A DNA stretch of 64,000 nt. Origin: Chionoecetes opilio (lineage: Eukaryota > Arthropoda > Malacostraca > Decapoda > Majidae). Positions 45,831 to 57,155 of the stretch are shown piece after piece (position 1 is the first letter of the stretch; every line of letters starts with the position of its first letter). The stretch covers positions 35,001 through 99,000 of the forward strand of contig JACEEZ010016236.1 of the NCBI GenBank assembly GCA_016584305.1, given 5' to 3'. Under the pieces are notes generated by a model. That model was not told the origin of the DNA. It did not search any database and saw only the letters and a program-made list of their open reading frames with translations. The position numbers were made by a program, and so were the translations under genes.

Positions 45831-45986
45831 ATGAGTCACCGCGGGAAGGTGGGCACGAGTGGCTTCCTCATTTGGTTCGTGGTCACCGTCATCAATAGTC
45901 CTGCTCCTTCCCTGCCTCGTCCCCGCGCTGTCTCTACCTCGGCCATGCTCATCTTGACTCCTTTTCACCGTCGCCCTGGACCCGCT
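45831..45986 (+). CDS. Candidate first coding exon, signal-peptide-like (weak)
   Basis: ATG 45831 starts MSHRGKVGTSG, followed by a hydrophobic run FLIWFVVTVINSP and a Pro/Arg-rich stretch, ending at CCCGCT|GTGAGT (45986). The region is CpG-richer than its surroundings, as expected near a promoter. The opposite strand also has a 140-codon open frame (46220-45798), so coding status is uncertain. No downstream partner exon was identified. Confidence 0.2.
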
Positions 45987-46202
45987 GTGAGTATTCCCTG
46001 CAAGGTCCCGCCAAAGTACATGTTTTTCCATACTACTGTGACTTGGTTTAGGGCGGTAAATGGTGCAGAAGGATAGGTTATGTGCCACTTGTATTACTGG
46101 CCTCTGGTGTCGTGTTAGTGGCCGGGGTGCGCGGTTGTGTTGGGTGAAGAGGATTTTAGGAACAAGTAAGCGCCCGTGTGCACATGTCTTTTGACTGATT
46201 AG

Positions 46203-46415
46203 GCAGGACATGCCCCTCATGACAATTCGATGCCCCCCAGGTGCCCCCCACTGGCCATGGCTGCCGTATTCTGTACAATGCTCTAATACCCACCACTGAT
46301 ATGATCTTAGAATAGGCCCTTATACCCTTCTATGTGGCATCAGAATGACTCTGCTTAACTAGTGCCCCTCCAGGTGCCCCCTAATTGATAGATGCCTAGC
46401 TACGCCACGCTGACA
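46203..46415. mobile_element. MITE M1, 5'-incomplete copy
   Basis: It matches 44540-44737 from ATGCCCCTCATGA through CCATGGCTGCCGTA, TTCTATGTGGCATCAG and CCTAGCTACGCCACG. The left inverted end is not recognisable. Confidence 0.8.
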
Positions 46416-46449
46416 AAGCAATCCAGTCCTTTAACAACCCACAAACTAC

Positions 46450-46487
<38 letters not shown>

Positions 46488-46495
46488 CCCTAAAC

Positions 46496-46790
46496 ATAAT
46501 CCTCTGCGGCGTTGTTAACGAGTTCGAAGCACTAACAAACCCTATATAAGAACAATAAGATTGGAAAAAATACTACAAAACTATACAAACACTATTATTA
46601 ACTTACATTTGCTAACATTTAAGACTTAGATAACGTTACAGGGCAATCAATAATTATTGGTCAAAGGTCAACAGGTAAGGGCGTGGGAAGGAAATAAGGG
46701 AAAGGTTTAGTGTTTCGAAGCATGTTGAGTTTCTTGAGTAATCCGGTACGAGCGACAATCGAGAGCGAGCCTGCGAGGGAGCAGGACGTG
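46496..46790. repeat. Dispersed repeat R2, copy 2
   Basis: Second copy of the 43846-44107 sequence, preceded by a 32-base A run (about 46452-46483). Confidence 0.85.
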
Positions 46791-47010
46791 GCCCGTGCCC
46801 CCCCTCCCCCCCCATGAGAATCCAGAGACCCCTCCCAGGTGCCCCCCCACTGGCCATGGCTGCCGTAATCTGTTTGGACCTGTACTGACTTTGTGCACTA
46901 TTACCCTTCCATGTGGCATCAGAATGACCCTGACTCAGCTCCGCTTGCCTACGTAGTACCCCCCCCCGGTGCCCCACCTTTGATAGATGCCTATAGCTAC
47001 GCCAGTGATT
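46791..47010. mobile_element. MITE M1, third copy
   Basis: CCCCCATGAGAATCCAGAGA through CCATGGCTGCCGTAATCTG to GATGCCTATAGCTACGCCAG matches the complete copy at 44517-44737. As in copy 1, it follows R2. Confidence 0.8.
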
Positions 47011-47720
47011 GCTGAATGTTGTCTCTAAATTTTTATCTGCATTAAATTTATGTGTGATATCTATTCCTTAGTGCACATAAAAGTTTTCAGCCATTGTTAT
47101 ACTTAAAATTGCTCCTAATTTTGAATTCTAACGAAGCATGAATGAATGAATCATATACTGTAGTGAAATACAATGGCAGCTATTAAAGTCAATGACTCAG
47201 GGGCTTACTCAAGTTAGTTCAGTTTTTTTTCTTCAATAAATTCTTTTATTTTCAGACATCAATTTTTTTTTTTTATCAAACTCGAAATCCCCAAAAGGCC
47301 TAGTTGTTGTTAATCATTCTTGGACTAGGGACCAATGTTTATGTTTAATGTTGTTTATGGGAACCCCATTGTATGAAGGTTGAATGTTGTAACTGAAGAG
47401 TAGATGGAAATGGCAAAAGTTGAATGCTTGAAACTTGCAAAACAAGAAGGTAAAATGTGCCGAGACAAGTAGGGAGAGGAGAGCTGGGAAATAAAACTTG
47501 AATGTATTAGAAGTAGAGACAAGACATACGTATGCTATGGCCAACTCATTGAAGATGTTTTAAGCAATAGATATCTAGATAATGTAGTCATAGTACAGCA
47601 ATTTACATTACTACATCTGCAGTATCATTGGCAGAAAACAACTAGAAACAGAAAGAACTGCTTGTTGTAGAAGTTTCTGATGTTATTTCCCTCCTCAGGT
47701 GCCAGATGATGTCCCCAACC

Positions 47721-49318
47721 TGAAGCACAACACACTGAAGCACAACACACTGAAGCACACGACACACTGAAGCACACGACACACTGAAGCACACGACACA
47801 CTGAAGCACACGACACACTGAAGCACACGACACACTGAAGCACACACCACACTGAAGCACACCACACACTGAAGCACACGACACACTGAAGCACACGACA
47901 CACTGAAGCACACGACACACTGAAGCACACGACACACTGAAGCACACGACACACTGAAGCACACGACACACTGAAGCACACGACACACTGAAGCACACGA
48001 CACACTGAAGCACACGACACACTGAAGCACACAACACACTGAAGCACACAACACACTGAAGCACACACACACTGAAGCCACACACTGAAGCACACACACT
48101 GAAGCACACACACTGAAGCACACCACTGAAGCACACCACACACTGAAGCACACCACACACTGAAGCACACCACCACACTGAAGCACACCACACACTGAAG
48201 CACACACCCCTAAACACACACACTGAAGCACACACACACACGAAGCACACACACACACTGAAGCACACACACACGGAAGCACACCACACACGGAAGCACA
48301 CCACACACGAAGCACAAGCACTGAGCCACACCACTGAAGCACACCCACACCACTGAAGCACACCACACACTGAAGCACACACACACTGAAGCACACCACA
48401 CACTGAAGCACACCACACACTGAAGCACACAACCTGAGCACACCTGAAGCACACAACACACTGAAGCACACACACACTGAAGCCACACACCACACACTGA
48501 AGCACACCACACACTGAAGCACACCAACACACTGAAGCACACCACACACTGAAGCACACCACACACTGAAGCACACACACACTGAAGCACACCACACACT
48601 GAAGCACACAACACGAGCACCACACGAAGCACACCACACACTGAAGCACACCACACACTGAAGCACACCACACACTGAAGCACACCACACACTGAAGCAC
48701 ACCACACACTGAAGCACACCACACACTGAAGCACACCACACACTGAAGCACACCACACACTGAAGCACACCACACACGAAGCACACCACACACTGAAGCA
48801 CACCACACACGAAGCACACACACACTGAAGCACACAACACACGAAGCACACAACACACTGAAGCACACACACACTGAAGCACACCCACACACGCAACACA
48901 CACACCTGAAGCACACACACACACTGAAGCAACCACACACGGGAAGCACACCACACACTGAAGCACACACGAAGCACACACCTGAAGCACACAACACACT
49001 GAAGCACACAACACACTGAAGCACACCACACACTGAAGCACACCACACACGGAAGCACACACACACGGAAGCACACAACACACTGAAGCACACCACACAC
49101 TGAAGCACACCACACACTGAAGCACACACACACTGAAGCACACCACACACTGAAGCACACAACACACTGAAGCACACAACACACTGAAGCACACAACACA
49201 CTGAAGCACACAACACACTGAAGCACACAACACACTGAAGCACACAACACACTGAAGCACACCACACACGCACAACACACTGAAGCACACAACACACTGA
49301 AGCACAACATAGGCACAA
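47721..49318. repeat. 1.6-kb satellite of a ~17-bp unit
   Basis: CTGAAGCACACNACACA-type units repeat roughly 90 times. Variants at the N position (A, C or G) are clustered: G variants dominate 47757-48020, C variants dominate the middle, A variants the right end. Single-base losses are common between 48060 and 49000. The long minus-strand open frames here (LQCVVCFSV repeats) are by-products of the unit. Confidence 0.97.
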
Positions 49319-49589
49319 CACAGGTACAATATTTCTCTGTTTCCCTCTGTTATAGTTTTCAATGCTTAGAATTTCTCACTTCAAAGGATGTATTGGCTGC
49401 ATTTCAAATGTATAAAATTTTAGTTTCGCTGACTAAACTATTCTACTGAGGATAAAAGATTATATTGGATGGGCGTTATGGATGAGGGAGAAAGAGGCTG
49501 TGATAGGAAGGAGGATGGAGTATTTAGAGAATTTGATGAATGCAAGGAGTAAAGGAGGTCATTGTGACATAGATGGGAAATGATAGGTG

Positions 49590-51200
49590 GTGGTGGGAGA
49601 GCTTGAAGAGAAGAAGGCAGTGAAGAAAGCCATGGAAAATTTGAAGAATGGAAAGATAGCAGGAGTTCATGGGACCACAGCTGCGATGTTATATCTGGAG
49701 GAGAAACTGTGGATGAATGGATGCACAGGATACGTATGTGGGTTAGCATGGGAAGAGAGAGGCAGGGTAACAGATAGACAAAGGCAGGCAGTCATTATTC
49801 CAATATACAAGGGGAAGGATAGTAGAAATTAATATAGCAGTTACAGAAGTATAAGTCTTTTGAGCATAGTTGGAAAGGTTTATTGAAAAATTAGCTGCAA
49901 GGGTGCATTATATCACAATATAGGATTAGGGAAGAACAGTGAGGGTTTAGAATAAGAAGCCTGTGTGGATCTACATTTTTTCACCCAGGATTGCAGTTGA
50001 AAAATGTTGACGGAAAGGAATATTTGTTGCGTTCATGGATCTTGAGAAAGCATGACAAGAATTGATTGGACAGTAATATGGGATGTTTTTGAGGGTGCAT
50101 GGTGTTGCTAGGATATTGAAAGGTGCTTAAGCTTTGTATAAGGCTACGAGGGAGTTTGTTGGGGTAAATGGAGAAATGAGTCAGTATTGAAATGAAAGGG
50201 CAAGGATGTGTGATGTTCCTTTGGCTGTTTAACCTATCCATAGACGGTGTAATAAGGGAGATGAAAGCAAAAGTAGGTGTTTGAATGGAAATGTATGTAA
50301 ATGGTGGTGAATGGTTGCTGAATAAGATTATATTTGTAAATTATACAGTTTTGGTAATAGAAAATTAGAATGACCCGCAGAGACTTGTCAACGTGTTTGA
50401 TAGTGTGTACAGAAGACTGAAGCTGAGGGTGAATGTGAACAAAATGTAATTATTTTTGAAAGGAGTAAAAGTACAGTAGTAGATTTATAGAGCTCATAAT
50501 ATAGAGTAAGAGTTGAGTGTCCAAAGGCATGTGAAATCAGGCTGAATGGAGAAAGATTTGAGGGAGTTCATAAATTCAATTAACTATATAGGTTCAATTA
50601 TATGTAGGCATGGAAGCAAGAAAGGTGAGACGCGAGAAAGAGCACTGAAAGGGAGGAAAGTGGTTTGATCTCTGGGACGTATGATGAAAGGAGCGACTTG
50701 TCACCATGGAGATAAAAGAGTAAGCGAGATGCAATAATATGACTAACAATCACATATTCAAGTGATATTTGGGTGTGGAATGAAAGGCACTGGTCAAGGA
50801 TCTAAGTGATTGTAATTAGTTTTTTGAGAAGTGCCTGTGGTGTGAGAAAAAGTAATACGAAAGTGTATAAACCGGATTGGTATGAAGTCAAGGTAAAAGG
50901 ATGACATGTAGAGTGGTTAAGGGGGTCAAGTGCAGCACTCTGAGGGGATTCGGTCATGTATAAAGAATGGCAGAAAGAGTTGACTAGTAGTATGTAGTAA
51001 GTGTAGTAGATGCTGTGGGTACTAGAAGACTGCCCCCAGTGAAAGGGGAGGGCAGTGCTTGAATATGTGGGATGAAGGGGTGAGAGAAGAATGAGAGGAT
51101 TAGAGAATGTAAGGAGGGAATACAAGGACAGGAATAAATGGGACCTCCTGTTGGCACCCCCATGGAGTTCTTGGGAGTCTGGGGATGGATAGAATAGTCT
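49590..51200 (+). pseudogene. Fossil RTE-like reverse transcriptase
   Basis: Across several frames the plus strand gives KKAMENLKNGKIAGVHG, GLAWEERGRVTDRQRQAVII, PIYKGKDSRN, SISLLSIVGKVY, GQGCVMFLWLFNLSIDGVIR and, degenerated, the region normally holding LLYADD (VNYTVLVIEN), then VNVFDSVYRRLKLRVN. Motif order fits an RTE-type LINE. Many stops and shifts are present. It ends near 51200, just before the duplicated-exon acceptor at 51277. Confidence 0.7.
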
Positions 51201-51256
51201 TCAATCATAATGACATAATTTAAGGATTTAATTATATATTAGGATATTATTGTAAT

Positions 51257-51287
51257 TTCTTTCTTTGCCCCACAGATCTGAGGTATG
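51257..51287 (+). pseudogene. Acceptor and start of interrupted duplicate exon copy 1
   Basis: ATTTCTTTCTTTGCCCCACAG followed by ATCTGAGGTATGAG matches the acceptor and start of the exon at 53743 (ATTTCTTTCTTTGCCTTACAG, ATAGATATGAG). The rest of this exon resumes at 52947 after the CR1 element. Confidence 0.6.
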
Positions 51288-52949
51288 AGAACATAAGAAC
51301 ATAAGAAGAACATAAGAAAATAAGGAAGCTACAAGAGGCCGCGAGGCCTACACGTGGTAGTTCCTGTCACCTAACACTACCTACATCCACCTTTCATCCC
51401 CATCCATGAACTTATCCAGCTCCCCTTTAAAGCTCCCTAATGACTCCGCACTAACTACCTGTCTACTGAGACCATTCCACTCATTCACCACCCTATTTGT
51501 GAACCAGTTTTTCCCTATTTCCTTTCTAAATCTACGCTTTTCCAGCTTGAATCCGTTACTTCTTGTTCTACCCTGGTTAAAAGCCGTAAGAACTTTTCCT
51601 ACCTCTCCTTTATTAAATCCCTTTATCCACTTAAAAAAATTCTATCAGATCGCCCCTTACTCTGCGTCTCTCGAGTGAGTGTAATTGTAATAACTTCAAT
51701 CTCCTCTCATAACTAAAGTTACGCATCCCTTGTATCATTTTGGTCATCCTTCTCTGCACTTTTTCTAACAACACTATATCCATCCTGTAATATGGAGACC
51801 AAAACTGAACTGCATAGTCTAGGTGAGGCCTGACTAGAGCCAGATAAAGCTTTAGAATAACTTCCGCACTTCTACTTTTAACACTTCTGGTAATGAATCC
51901 TAATACTCTATTAGCTCTATTTCTGGCCTCAATACATTGTTTCCTAGGTCGGAGGTCTGGGCTCACCCTCACTCCAAGATCTTTTTCACCTTCTGATCTT
52001 TTCAGCGATACATTGCTTATGGTGTATCTATTACCAGGGTTTTTTCTACCAACATTCATAACGCTACATTTATCAATATTAAATTCCATCTGCCATCTGA
52101 CTGCCCACTCGTTAAGTTTATCTAAGTCTCCCTGCAATATGTTTACGTCAGACTGTGATCCAATAATCCTACCTAACTTAGTATCATCAGCAAACTTGCT
52201 GATATCACTGCTAATCCCACTATCCAAGTCGTTGATGTAAATCAAAAATAGTAATGGGCCCAAAACAGACCCTTGTGGAACTCCACTTGTCACCAGTCCC
52301 CATTCAGATTTGGAACCATTAATTGTAACCCTTTGTTGCCTATTACTTAGCCAAGCTCTGATCCAATGAAGAACCTTCCCATCTATACCATGAGCCCTAA
52401 CCTTATTTAAGAGTCGCTCGTGTGGTACTTTGTCAAATGCCTTACTAAAGTCCAAATATATTATATCATAATCCTTATCATTATCTGCCGTCTCATAAAC
52501 TTTCCTATAAAAACTCAATAAATTGGTGAGACATGACCTACCCTTGGTGAATCCATGTTGTGAATCATTGATCAAACTATGTTTATCTAAGTGCTCTCTA
52601 ATGTTTTTTGCAATAATAGATTCCAATAATTTACCCACCACTGATGTTAGACTTACGGGTCGATAATTTGACTTTAGTCCTCTGTCTCCCTTCTTAAATA
52701 TGGGAACAACATTTCCTTTCCTCCACAATAATGGCACATCGCCTATCTCAACCGATTTCCTAAAAATGTGCACTAACGACTCACTAACAACCTCCTTGCA
52801 TTCCTTTAATACCCTGGGATACACTTCATCTGGTCCTGGCGATTTAAATGTTTTCATTTTTTCTATACCCTCTTCCACCATTTCCCTAGTTATCACAATA
52901 TCTTTGAGTTTCTCCTCATCGCTTCCTTTGAACATCTGTTCACTATCAT
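51283..52949 (-). mobile_element. CR1-type LINE, 5'-truncated, nearly intact reverse transcriptase
   Basis: Read on the minus strand, it ends at the low-coordinate side with CCTCTTGTAGCTTCC and TTCTTATG repeats, typical of CR1 3' ends. Short ATGAG sequences at both borders (51283-51287 and 52949-52953) may be a target duplication. It is inserted in an exon-like sequence duplicated at 53743. Confidence 0.9.
51405..52949 (-). pseudogene. CR1 reverse transcriptase frame
   Basis: From the upper end: FKSPGPDEVYPRVLKEC, VVPIFKKGDRGLKSNYRPVS, SQHGFTKGRSCLTNLLSF, IIYLDFSKAFDKVPHERLL, SGVPQGSVLGPLLFLIYIND, the catalytic box KFADDTKL, LGVRVSPDLRPRKQC, LYLALVRPHLDYAVQFWSPY. One frame break at an A run near 51640 separates the C-terminal NQGRTRSNGF and NWFTNRVVNEWN, ending at GDERWM. 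The endonuclease is missing. It is the least decayed LINE in the window. Confidence 0.9.
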
Positions 52950-53068
52950 GAGGATGACAGACCAAGTTCTATCATGCATCGGTGAATGTTACCTTGGCAT
53001 TCCTGCTCTCAATCTCCTGTCTGGCGGTGAAGTGTCAACCTGCAGACCTCAAGGAGCAGCTAATTTAG
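52947..53068 (+). pseudogene. Remainder of duplicated exon copy 1
   Basis: From TCATGAGGATGACAGACCAAG onward the sequence parallels 53748-53870 with one 3-base difference. In the frame DRYED of copy 2, this copy would read YEDDRPSSIMHR then TGA. In another frame both copies stay open (TDQVL, YLGIPALN). It ends at TTTAG|GTATGT. Confidence 0.55.
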
Positions 53069-53463
53069 GTATGTAATTGCTACTCTCTCCTTTACAGTAT
53101 CAATGCCCTTTGTACCCCGTCAAGTGTAACAGTGGCATCAGCCTATCCATGGCATGCTGATTATATTTATAGCTAAAATGTATTTTCACTTATTGCTACA
53201 AATACAGTCAACCCACTCATTATATATAACATTAAAAAAAGTAAAAGCTGTTCTGTGTTTAGGGGCCACACAAAAGTTTTTGGGAGAAGGCCTCATGGGA
53301 AAAAGTTACCCTCCAGATTCACGAACTGCCCAATAATTTCACTCGACACTATTAGGAAAATAATGTTGGAGCTTCCTTGTGCATTTGACCTAGCGCTAGA
53401 CTTAAGAAGAGCTCGAGGTTGCTTGATATTTCAAGGTGATATATTAAACAGCTACCATCAATA

Positions 53464-53654
53464 ACACTACATATGTCGCCACTGTACTAATGTCGCCAGA
53501 CACCATATATTACAAATTCTAGCATCACTACAGACTTGTACAGTATGTAGTTTATATTATATACGTGTCTTCAGTGGCATATACAAATCTGTAGTGATGC
53601 TAAAATTCGTAATATATGGCGCCTGGCGACATTAGTGCAGTGGCGACTATAGTG
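53464..53654. mobile_element. MITE with ~75-bp inverted ends
   Basis: The left end CACTACATATGTCGCCACTG and the right end CAGTGGCGACTATAGTG continue as inverses through ACTAATGTCGCCAG and TAGCATCACTACAGA. TAA borders both sides, a 3-bp duplication as at the 4731-7187 transposon. CACTA-type termini suggest the same broad group. Confidence 0.85.
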
Positions 53655-53742
53655 TAATTGACGGTAGAGAGAAAATGTGTTAACTCGAATTTTTTTTTTA
53701 ATATGGATAATTTCTCAAGTCATTTCTTTCTTTGCCTTACAG

Positions 53743-53789
53743 ATAGATATGAGGATGACGACAGACCAAGTTCTAGCATGGATCTGTGA
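53743..53789 (+). CDS. Candidate terminal exon (duplicated exon copy 2)
   Basis: After a good acceptor (TTTGCCTTACAG) the phase-1 frame reads DRYEDDDRPSSSMDL and stops at 53789; it would accept the G-ending exon at 41482-41596 in phase. An alternative frame starting at ATG 53749 stays open to 53883 (YLGIPALNSSL, ERRPADLEEQ). The duplicate at 51277/52947 keeps both frames open, so the choice is unresolved. No family is recognised. Confidence 0.3.
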
Positions 53790-54185
53790 ACTTTACCTTG
53801 GCATTCCTGCTCTCAACTCAAGTCTGGCAGTGGAGCGTCGCCCTGCAGACCTCGAGGAGCAGCAAACCCCATACTCCTCCTGACAGCCTCGGCGTCCCCT
53901 CCATTCCCTGGCGTGGAGGGGCCGCCTTCCCTGCTGCCCACTCCTTGACTAACTGTTTGCTGGTTAATTATGTATAGTTGTAGTGTAAAGAGTTCGAGAG
54001 ACTCTTCCCATTATGTATATATTTTTTTTGTAGGTAACATTGGGCCAATCCTGCCTTCATAAAACTGATGCTATACGGAAACAACACGCAGTACCAAGTC
54101 AATAATACTTGAAAGAAGCTACAGAAAATAAATACAAAGTTTAAACTGAATTTTTTATTTACAAATAGAATGGATTTATTCTGCT

Positions 54186-54362
54186 GATAGAATGATTGAG
54201 GCCGTCGTCGTCCATACTGTTGAATAGGTAAAGGCTGTAGTGATAGAATGAATGATTGAGGCCGTCGTCGTCCATACTGTTGAATAGGTAAAGGCTGTAG
54301 TGATAGAATGAATGATTGAGGCCGTCGTCGTCCATACTGTTGAATAGGTAAAGGCTGTAGTT
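54186..54362. repeat. 60-bp unit repeated three times
   Basis: The unit containing ATTGAGGCCGTCGTCGTCC and AATAGGTAAAGGCTGTAG is present three times with almost no differences, so the duplication is recent. Confidence 0.97.
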
Positions 54363-54424
54363 TACAGGAACTTCCACGTGTTGGTCTTATACTCTTACTT
54401 GTAAGACTCCTTATTTTCTCATGT

Positions 54425-54774
54425 TGTCCACACTGCTGTGAGTAGATTGTTGGCAGGCATGTTTTAACTATCACCATGCAGAGCACAGTTGAATATAGAT
54501 AAAAGCATGTTGTTACCTGCTGTGAGAATTGACAGTTCATCGAAACAACACAATTTCAGGGTATACATTTAGTCAGTCCTAGCACATTGGAAATAATGTA
54601 CTAGGACGGACTAAATGTATACCCTGAAATTGTAGTGTTTCAATGAACTCGCATTTCCAAACTGACAGCAGGTAACAACATACTGCACAGTGCAGTTTGC
54701 TTCTATTCAACTGTGCTCTGCATGGTGATACAGCTCACGTGCCTGCCAACTATCTACTCACAGCACTGTGGACA
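54425..54774. repeat. 350-bp foldback (inverted repeat)
   Basis: TGTCCACACTGCTGTGAGTAG at the left is matched by the complement at 54754-54774, continuing inward through GGCAGGCA, CACCATGCAGAGCACAGTTG, and GTTACCTGCTG. The inner 54536-54647 is a tight hairpin (AATTTCAGGGTATACATTTAG arms). It looks like a foldback transposon with a better-conserved core. Confidence 0.9.
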
Positions 54775-55632
54775 CATTGCAGGCATGACTGGTGAGATGC
54801 CGGCCAGCCAAGCACTGTTCGATAGTGTGGACGATGCGTTGCCTCCCGAGCTGATGATCACAATAGTCCTTTCTTCTTTCTGTTTCACGTCAGTTTTTCC
54901 CATTATATTTTATGAGGTTAGATGGCCGATGATACGCTTCCAACTAACTCTATCCGTTGCTGCCACATCCTCTTCAACAGCATGTCTTCCTTGGCCTACC
55001 CGGTGGACGGTGACCTGCAACTTCCACTCGAGCCCATTCACCTGAAATAAATGTAATGCATTAACATGTTTACAAAGTGCTGTAGATGAAGGAAATAAGT
55101 TGTATTGAGGATATCTAGTAAATTATATGGTAGAATTCTAATCAAATGAAAGAGTACAATAATTTACAAATGGCAAGGGTTAGTGTGGAGAAAGTACTTA
55201 GAATAATTAGGAGCGTAGATCAGTTAAATCTATAAAGAGAATGATGATTAAAAATATTAGCTAAATTAAAGTGATTTAGCAAATATGACTAGAGGTAAAG
55301 CGAGATGTATTACAGGTTTACGGAGTGAGTGAAAGATGTTGCTAGAATGGTAGGAGGGAAAAAAAAATGTGTTGAGTTGGGCTAGGTATGAAGTAGCTAA
55401 CGAGTAGCAAAAAGAATACAAATATATATACAGATTGTGAGGGCAAGAAAAAGCTGTATAGACATAATAATAGATACTACAGACATAAGAAAAGAAAGTG
55501 GAACAGAATGGAAAAGTGGACGAGATTTAGTGCAGGATGGGAATGCGAGAATCCTTAGGCCAAAAAAAGGACTATATCTTGAGAAATTAATTGTGTGAAA
55601 CCAAGAGGATACAATAGTGACACTGACATGCA
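54775..55632. other. No supported gene
   Basis: AT-rich; parts of the minus strand are pyrimidine-rich. No exon or recognised repeat family could be supported. Confidence 0.4.
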
Positions 55633-56105
55633 TGGGTGTGACAAGGTTATAGAAGGGTGGAAGGCATGGGTGTGACAAGGTTGTGGAAGGCATGGGTGTG
55701 ACAAGGTTATAGAAGGGTGGAAGGCATGGGTGTGACAAGGTTATAGAAGGGTGGAAGGCATGGGTGTGACAAGGTTATAGAAGGGTGGAAGGCATGGGTG
55801 TGACAAGGTTATAGAAGGGTGGAAGGCATGGGGGTGACAAGGTTGTGGAAGGCATGGGGGTGACAAGGTTATAGAAGGGTGGAAGGCATGGGGGTGACAA
55901 GGTTATAGAAGGGTGGAAGGCATGGGTGTGACAAGGTTATAGAAGGGTGGAAGGCATGGGGGTGACAAGGTTGTGGAAGGCATGGGGGTGACAAGGTTAT
56001 AGAAGGGTGGAAGGCATGGGGGTGACAAGGTTGTGGAAGGCATGGGGGTGACAAGGTTATAGAAGGGTGGAAGGCATGGGTGTGACAAGGTTATAGAAGG
56101 GTGGA
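55633..56105. repeat. Minisatellite with 34-bp and 26-bp units
   Basis: GGAAGGCATGGGTGTGACAA followed by GGTTATAGAAGGGT (34 bp) or GGTTGT (26 bp) repeats about 15 times. The middle units carry GGGGGTGACA in place of GGGTGTGACA. Confidence 0.95.
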
Positions 56106-56279
56106 AGAACAAGATGAAATTTGAAAATGGGGAAGTTACAGGACCAATGTGCAGACTGTTGCAAATACAATGGTAACAAAAGCAGTGGATTTAAAAACTG
56201 ACAGGATGTGTTGACCAATTTTTTAATCTAAGGATGATTGTTGAAAAAATTAAAGCAAAAGGAAAAAAAGTATATGCTG

Positions 56280-57155
56280 CCTTACAGATTTAGAATAGGT
56301 CCTTAATAGGATTTACTGGAAAGCTAAGTGTGATTTATTGTGTGTAGAGTGGGTGGTATGATGATAAAATATGGTGTGAAAGTCTTCTATGGTGATGCAG
56401 GCGTATGTGTTGGGGTGAATGGAGAAATAGATGAAAACATAAGGATATATGAGGCAGTGAGACGGATATGTGATGTCACCTTGGCTGTTAAATTTGTTTA
56501 TGGATGAAAAAAGGGGTTGGAAATGTTGGAGTAAAAGTTTGACATGACAAGTGGTGGGAAATGTTGGAGTAGAAGTTTGACATGACAAGTGGTGGGAAAT
56601 GTTGGAGTAAAAGTTTGACATGACAAGTGGTGGGAAATGTTGGAGTAGAAGTTTGACATGACAAGTGGTGGGAAATGTTGGAGTAAAAGTTTGACATGAC
56701 AAGTGGTGGGAAATGTTGGAGTAGAAGTTTGACATGACAAGTGGTGGGAAATGTTGGAGTAAAAGTTTGACATGACAAGTGGTGGGAAATGTTGGAGTAG
56801 AAGTTTGACATGACAAGTGGTGGAAATGTTGGAGTAAAAGTTTGACATGACAAGTGGTGGGAAATGTTGGAGTAGAAGTTTGACATGACAAGTGGTGGGA
56901 AATGTTGGAGTAAAAGTTTGACATGACAAGTGGTGGGAAATGTTGGAGTAGAAGTTTGACATGACAAGTGGTGGGAAGTGGAAATTGTACACATTGATTG
57001 TAGGTAACGTGTTTATTGCAGAAAATGAAAGGGACTTGAAAAAATTGGTTCAGGATCTTAATACCATCTGTCATAGGCAACATTTCAAAATTACTAAAAA
57101 GAAAAAAATATATAAAGTGCTTGTTTTTGAGAGGGAAAAGCTTGATGTATTCTAA
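56280..57155 (+). pseudogene. Second fossil RTE-like reverse transcriptase, carrying a minisatellite
   Basis: Before the minisatellite the plus strand gives degraded AAFTDLE, VMSPWLLNLFMDE-like sequence (about 56275-56510). After it, NVFIAENERDLKKLVQDLN and FKITKKKKIYKVLVFERE (56998-57140) match the segment that follows the YADD box in RTE-type proteins. The same region exists at 49590-51200. The repeat array thus expanded between these parts of a dead LINE. Confidence 0.65.
56519..56975. repeat. 38-bp minisatellite with dimeric higher-order structure
   Basis: About 12 copies of GGGAAATGTTGGAGTA(A/G)AAG followed by TTTGACATGACAAGTGGT. The A/G position alternates strictly from unit to unit, so the true repeat is a 76-bp dimer. 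One unit lost a G (near 56823). Confidence 0.97.

Noticed and set aside
45798..46220. 140-codon minus-strand frame
   Set aside because: Lies in a CpG-richer block where the opposite strand is also open; no family or splice support.
47642..49362. Very long minus-strand open frames of Cys/Val/Ser repeats (up to 559 codons)
   Set aside because: They are the translation of the 17-bp satellite in several frames at once; no start context, no non-repetitive part.
55397..56112. Minus-strand Pro/Ser/Leu repeat frames
   Set aside because: Product of the 34/26-bp minisatellite.
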